DNA from: Ralstonia pickettii
GTDB taxonomy: Bacteria; Pseudomonadota; Gammaproteobacteria; Burkholderiales; Burkholderiaceae
Reading direction: 5' to 3'
Assembly: GCF_000607165.1 (NCBI RefSeq)
Contig: NZ_JFZG01000010.1
Location: 1 to 64,000 of the forward strand
DNA length: 64,000 nt
Each line of letters opens with the position of its first letter. Position 1 is the stretch's first letter. The position numbers and the translations under genes were made by a program. Shown here piece by piece: positions 60,984 through 64,000 of the stretch. The notes below the pieces were generated by a model. That model saw only the letters and a list, made by a program, of their open reading frames with translations. It made no database searches and was not told the origin of the DNA.

Positions 60984-62093
60984 TCATGCGGCGGCGACTG
61001 CGCTGCGTTCCTGCATCTGCCGCGCGAGGTCGGAATATTGGTTCGACTTGATGGCCAGCGTGTCGGCCAGGGCGCGGTAGGTCAGCGCCAGGTACTTTGC
61101 GGCGGCAAAGCTGCCGCGCCCGAACACGGCGGCGTCCAGCTTGGGCTGCTCGCCAATCTCCAGGCACTTGAGGAAGGCGTTTTCCGCCATCGGCAGCCAC
61201 TGTTTCTCGGCCTCGGCCGGGTGTTTTGCGGCGGCTTCAAACATCAGGTGGCCGAGCAGGTAGAAGTAGTCTGGCGAGCCGGACCATTCGTCCATCCACT
61301 CACCGGCAAGGGTGATGGCCTCGTCCAGTTGCCCCGTCTGGCTCAGGCAGGCCAGCAGGCAGATACACAGGTCGTGCCGATAGGGCGACTGCTTGGGTGC
61401 CGTCGCCACGGCGCGCCGGTAATGCGTTGCGGCCTGGGCGGCGTCGCCCTGGTTGATCTGGAAATCCTTGCCGAGCTGGTAGAGCACGTACGGATCGTCC
61501 GGGCGCGCGGCCAGCTCCAGCTGCAGCAGGGTGTGGTTGCGTCCGCGCTTCTTGTCGAGCTTGACGTCCAGGTAGCCGTCGTGGCCGATCACCAGCGGCA
61601 GGCGCACCCGTTGCAGGTCGGCATCGGGCTGCTCGTGGATACGGCCCTTGTAGCGCACGCCGCGCGGCAGCAGGCGCGCGATCCAGCTGTTGGATTGCTC
61701 CACCTTGCCCGAGACTTCAAACCCGCTGCGGATGCACACCACGCCCAGCAACGGGCCGAAGGTGCAGGCGTCGCGCAGCTCGTCCGTGCCGCTTTCAATC
61801 CATTCGTCGGCGTCCAGCACGAGGTTCCAGTCCGCATTGGCGGCGTCCAGCGCGGCATTGCGGGCGGCGGAAAAATCATCCACCCACGTGAAATGGTGCA
61901 CCTGGGCACCGCACGCCTTGGCAATCGCCACGGTGTCGTCGGTCGAGCCGGTATCCAGCACGATCATGCGATCGACGTGCCGCTTGGCGCTCATCAGGCA
62001 GCGTTCGATGCAGGCGGCCTCGTCGCGGGCGATGACGACCAGCGCAAGACTGCCCCGGGCGGGCTTGGCGCGGTGTTTGGCGTGTTTGGACAT
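60984..62093 (-). CDS. Family 2 glycosyltransferase with TPR-like C-terminus (copy 2)
   Basis: A 369-aa paralogue of the protein at 50349-51431. The blocks [98 protein letters not shown] align one to one. It sits 36 nt after fliE copy 2, the same fliE-glycosyltransferase order as on the left side of the operon. It is probably a flagellar protein O-glycosyltransferase. Confidence 0.87.
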   Translation of the reverse strand: MSKHAKHRAKPARGSLALVVIARDEAACIERCLMSAKRHVDRMIVLDTGSTDDTVAIAKACGAQVHHFTWVDDFSAARNAALDAANADWNLVLDADEWIESGTDELRDACTFGPLLGVVCIRSGFEVSGKVEQSNSWIARLLPRGVRYKGRIHEQPDADLQRVRLPLVIGHDGYLDVKLDKKRGRNHTLLQLELAARPDDPYVLYQLGKDFQINQGDAAQAATHYRRAVATAPKQSPYRHDLCICLLACLSQTGQLDEAITLAGEWMDEWSGSPDYFYLLGHLMFEAAAKHPAEAEKQWLPMAENAFLKCLEIGEQPKLDAAVFGRGSFAAAKYLALTYRALADTLAIKSNQYSDLARQMQERSAVAAA

Positions 62094-62129
62094 GCGGCGC
62101 GAAGAAAAAGAAGCCTAGAAAAAGTGACG

Positions 62130-62471
62130 TCAGATCGACATGCTCATGATGCTCTGGTACGCCGAGACGAACTTGTTGCGCACCTGCACCGCGGTCTGCA
62201 TGTCGATGTTGGCTTTCTGCAGCGAGAGCATCACGTCGTGCAGATCCACGTCGTTGTTGCCCATTTCGAAGCTGCGCGAAACGGATTCAGCCTTCTGCTG
62301 CGACGCGTCGACCCGGTCCAGCGACGACTTGAGCACCGCGCCGAAGTCAACGCTGACCTTGGCGCCGTCGCCAGAGGCCGCGCCGCCCGCGCCAATGCCG
62401 CCCACCGTGCTGGACGGTGCCAGCACGCTGTTCATCAGCGAGACCACTGAATTGGCGTTTGTAATATCCAT
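62130..62471 (-). CDS. fliE: Flagellar hook-basal body protein FliE, copy 2
   Basis: A 113-aa FliE differing from copy 1 mainly in the linker after SVVSLMNSVLAPSSTVGG and at scattered positions (FVSAYQSIMSMSI versus LVSAYQSIMGMSI). It is divergent from fliF, the common beta-proteobacterial arrangement, so this is probably the ancestral copy. It heads the minus-strand sugar operon. Confidence 0.95.
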   Translation of the reverse strand: MDITNANSVVSLMNSVLAPSSTVGGIGAGGAASGDGAKVSVDFGAVLKSSLDRVDASQQKAESVSRSFEMGNNDVDLHDVMLSLQKANIDMQTAVQVRNKFVSAYQSIMSMSI

Positions 62472-62753
62472 GTGAAGAAAGCTCCTCTTTGCTCTGTCTT
62501 GCTTGCGGCGCCGTTGCTTAGCTGCCTGGGCCGGCTTTCTTGAGGGCTTTCCGCCCCGGCCGGTTGGTCGCTATGGCGCCACGGTGATGCAAAGGTAGCC
62601 GCCCGCCCGCGGTTCCCAAGCGCCCAAAAGAACGGGAAAAGGCCCTCTTCTTGCCGATTTGCTTGCGCACCCACTGCCGATAATGGCAACCACGGAGCCA
62701 TGCCCAGACATTGGGTGAGCGCTCAAGCAACGTAGTCAGTCAGGAGATTTGGG
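62472..62753. promoter_or_regulatory. Divergent fliE / fliF control region
   Basis: It has no gene. GCCGAT occurs twice (62653 and 62676), the second as GCCGATAA, but no TAAA-type -35 lies at the right distance. The fliE and fliF promoters must be here but were not identified. Confidence 0.4.
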
Positions 62754-64000
62754 ATGCCAACGACAGCCGATTCGGTTGCTGTCGCCGACACGCTCGGTAC
62801 GGTGGATATGCCGGCGGTGGGCCAGGGCGCGATGACGCGTCAGAAAGCGGGAGGTGCAGGTGCGCTGGGCGCCCTGGGCCCGCTCGGCCGTCTGTCGCCG
62901 CGTCTGCTGATGATGATCGGCGGTGCCGCGCTGGTGGCCGTCATTGCCGCCGCGATGCTGTGGAGCCGTGCGCCGGACTACCGCGTCCTGTACAGCAATG
63001 TGTCCGACAGCGACGGTGGGGCGATCATCGCTGCGCTGCAGCAAATGAACGTGCCGTATCGCTTTGCCGAAGGCGGCACCGCCATCATGGTGCCCGAGAC
63101 GAGCGTGCATGAAGCCCGTCTGAAGCTCGCTTCGCAAGGTCTGCCCAAGGGTGGCCAAGCCGGTTTCGAGCTGATGGAGAACCAGAAATTCGGCACCAGC
63201 CAGTTTGCCGAGCAAGTCAATTACCAGCGCGCCCTGGAAGGCGAGCTGGCTCGCACCATCCAGGCCATGCAGGAGGTGCAGTCCGCCCGCGTGCATCTGG
63301 CCATGACCAAGCCGTCGGTGTTCGTGCGTGAGCAGGCCAAGCCCAGCGCGTCGGTGCTGCTCAAGCTGTATCCGGGCCGCATGCTTGACCGCTCGCAGGT
63401 GCAGGCCATTGGCCACCTGGTGTCGAGCAGCGTGCCGAACCTGCCGCTGGCCAACGTGACGGTGGTCGACCAATCGGGCCGCCTGCTGTCGTCGTCGTTC
63501 CAGGACAACGCCTCGGGCCTCGACCCGACGCAACTGAGCTACGTGCGCGACGTCGAGCAGGGTTATATCAAGCGTATCGAAGCCATCCTGGGCCCCGTGG
63601 TGGGCGAAGACAACGTGCGTGCGCAGGTGACGGCCGACGTCGATCTGGACAACACCGAGCAGATGGCCGAGACGTATCGTCCGAACCAGGACCCGGCCAA
63701 CGCAGCCGTGCGCAGCACGCACACCGCTGAAGCCACGCAGAACAAGGCCGACGCACAGGGCGGCGTGCCCGGCGCGCTGTCCAACCAACCGCCAACCGCA
63801 CCGCGCATGTTGCCGACCGCACCGGCTCCGGCCTCGGCGTCGCAACCGGCCGCAACCGGCCCGAATGGTCAACCGCAACAAGCGGCGGCCGCCAACACGA
63901 GCGGTACCGCAACCAGCGGCAATTCGTCGAGCACCCGCGACACCACGACCAATTACGAAGTCGACAAGACCGTGCGCCGCACCCGCGCCGCAGTGGGCAC
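62754..64000 (+). CDS. fliF: Flagellar MS-ring protein FliF (cut by window edge)
   Basis: The first 415 codons of FliF. It has an N-terminal cytoplasmic tail and a membrane helix (LLMMIGGAALVAVIAAAMLW). The ring-building motifs follow: YRVLYSNVSDSDGGAIIAAL, HEARLKLASQGLPKGGQAGF, QKFGTSQFAEQVNYQRALEG, SARVHLAMTKPSVFV. An Ala/Pro/Gln-rich insertion ends the visible part. The ATG at 62754 has AGGAG 8 nt upstream. It opens the plus-strand fliF operon, whose fliG onward lies beyond the window. Confidence 0.96.
   Translation, partial: MPTTADSVAVADTLGTVDMPAVGQGAMTRQKAGGAGALGALGPLGRLSPRLLMMIGGAALVAVIAAAMLWSRAPDYRVLYSNVSDSDGGAIIAALQQMNVPYRFAEGGTAIMVPETSVHEARLKLASQGLPKGGQAGFELMENQKFGTSQFAEQVNYQRALEGELARTIQAMQEVQSARVHLAMTKPSVFVREQAKPSASVLLKLYPGRMLDRSQVQAIGHLVSSSVPNLPLANVTVVDQSGRLLSSSFQDNASGLDPTQLSYVRDVEQGYIKRIEAILGPVVGEDNVRAQVTADVDLDNTEQMAETYRPNQDPANAAVRSTHTAEATQNKADAQGGVPGALSNQPPTAPRMLPTAPAPASASQPAATGPNGQPQQAAAANTSGTATSGNSSSTRDTTTNYEVDKTVRRTRAAVG

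Noticed and set aside
62657-62683. A sigma-28 promoter before fliF based on GCCGATAA at 62676
   Set aside because: The -35 position holds ATTTGCTT, not TAAA, and fliF is normally an earlier-class gene.
1-64000. CRISPR arrays, tRNA or rRNA genes, insertion-sequence transposases
   Set aside because: No regularly spaced repeats, cloverleaf-like sequence, rRNA-like sequence or transposase motifs were seen on reading both strands.

Overview
The window is GC-rich, densely coded DNA whose proteins look like those of a beta-proteobacterium of the Ralstonia group. The evidence is a short flagellin of the Ralstonia type, a Porin_4-type porin, a small Burkholderiales-type H-NS protein, and the flagellar gene order flgNMA / flgBCDEFGHIJKL / fliRQPONML / fliCDST / fliE-fliF. 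The genus is an inference from remembered family features; no database was searched.

Layout. 1-4.9 kb: the end of a PAS-domain gene, a probable frame-disrupted small membrane gene, an H-NS-like protein with a promoter and a palindromic site, a GntR/UTRA repressor, a porin with its terminator, and a NarL-type regulator with no phospho-acceptor Asp. 4.9-18.2 kb: flgN-flgM-flgA on the minus strand, divergent from flgBCDEFGHIJ and flgKL on the plus strand. A 267-bp structured inverted-repeat element sits between flgM and flgN. 18.3-38.2 kb: a YoaK-type membrane protein, then a large aryl-polyene-type biosynthetic cluster, almost all on the minus strand. It has three ketosynthases plus a chain-length-factor-like protein, a ketoreductase, dehydratases, two ACPs, a ligase-hotdog fusion, an aromatic ammonia-lyase, acyltransferases, an MMPL exporter, a LolA-like protein, a thioesterase, a methyltransferase and a halogenase-like flavoprotein. 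38.6-42.9 kb: fliLMNOPQR. 43.3-46 kb: a PAS-GGDEF-EAL protein and a second NarL-type regulator with a degenerate receiver, convergent across a 121-bp nested hairpin element. 46.2-50.4 kb: fliC, fliD, fliS and fliT. 50.3-62.5 kb: ohr/ohrR and a minus-strand sugar operon (CDP-hexose synthesis, aminotransferase, acetyltransferase, methyltransferase, oxygenase, glycosyltransferases) that starts and ends with a fliE copy. 62.75 kb to the end: fliF, cut by the window edge.

How the parts work together. flgM, flgKL, fliC and fliD each follow a sequence close to the sigma-28 consensus (TAAAGTTT, about 11 nt, GCCGATAA), so FlgM/FliA control of the late genes can be read directly. The sugar operon is well placed to glycosylate flagellin or hook/filament proteins. 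The aryl-polyene cluster would make a membrane-anchored, possibly methylated and possibly halogenated polyene pigment and export it to the outer membrane.

The points most worth following are the fliE-bracketed glycan operon with its duplicated fliE and glycosyltransferase, the polyene cluster inside the flagellar region with its halogenase-like enzyme, and the two structured repeats.
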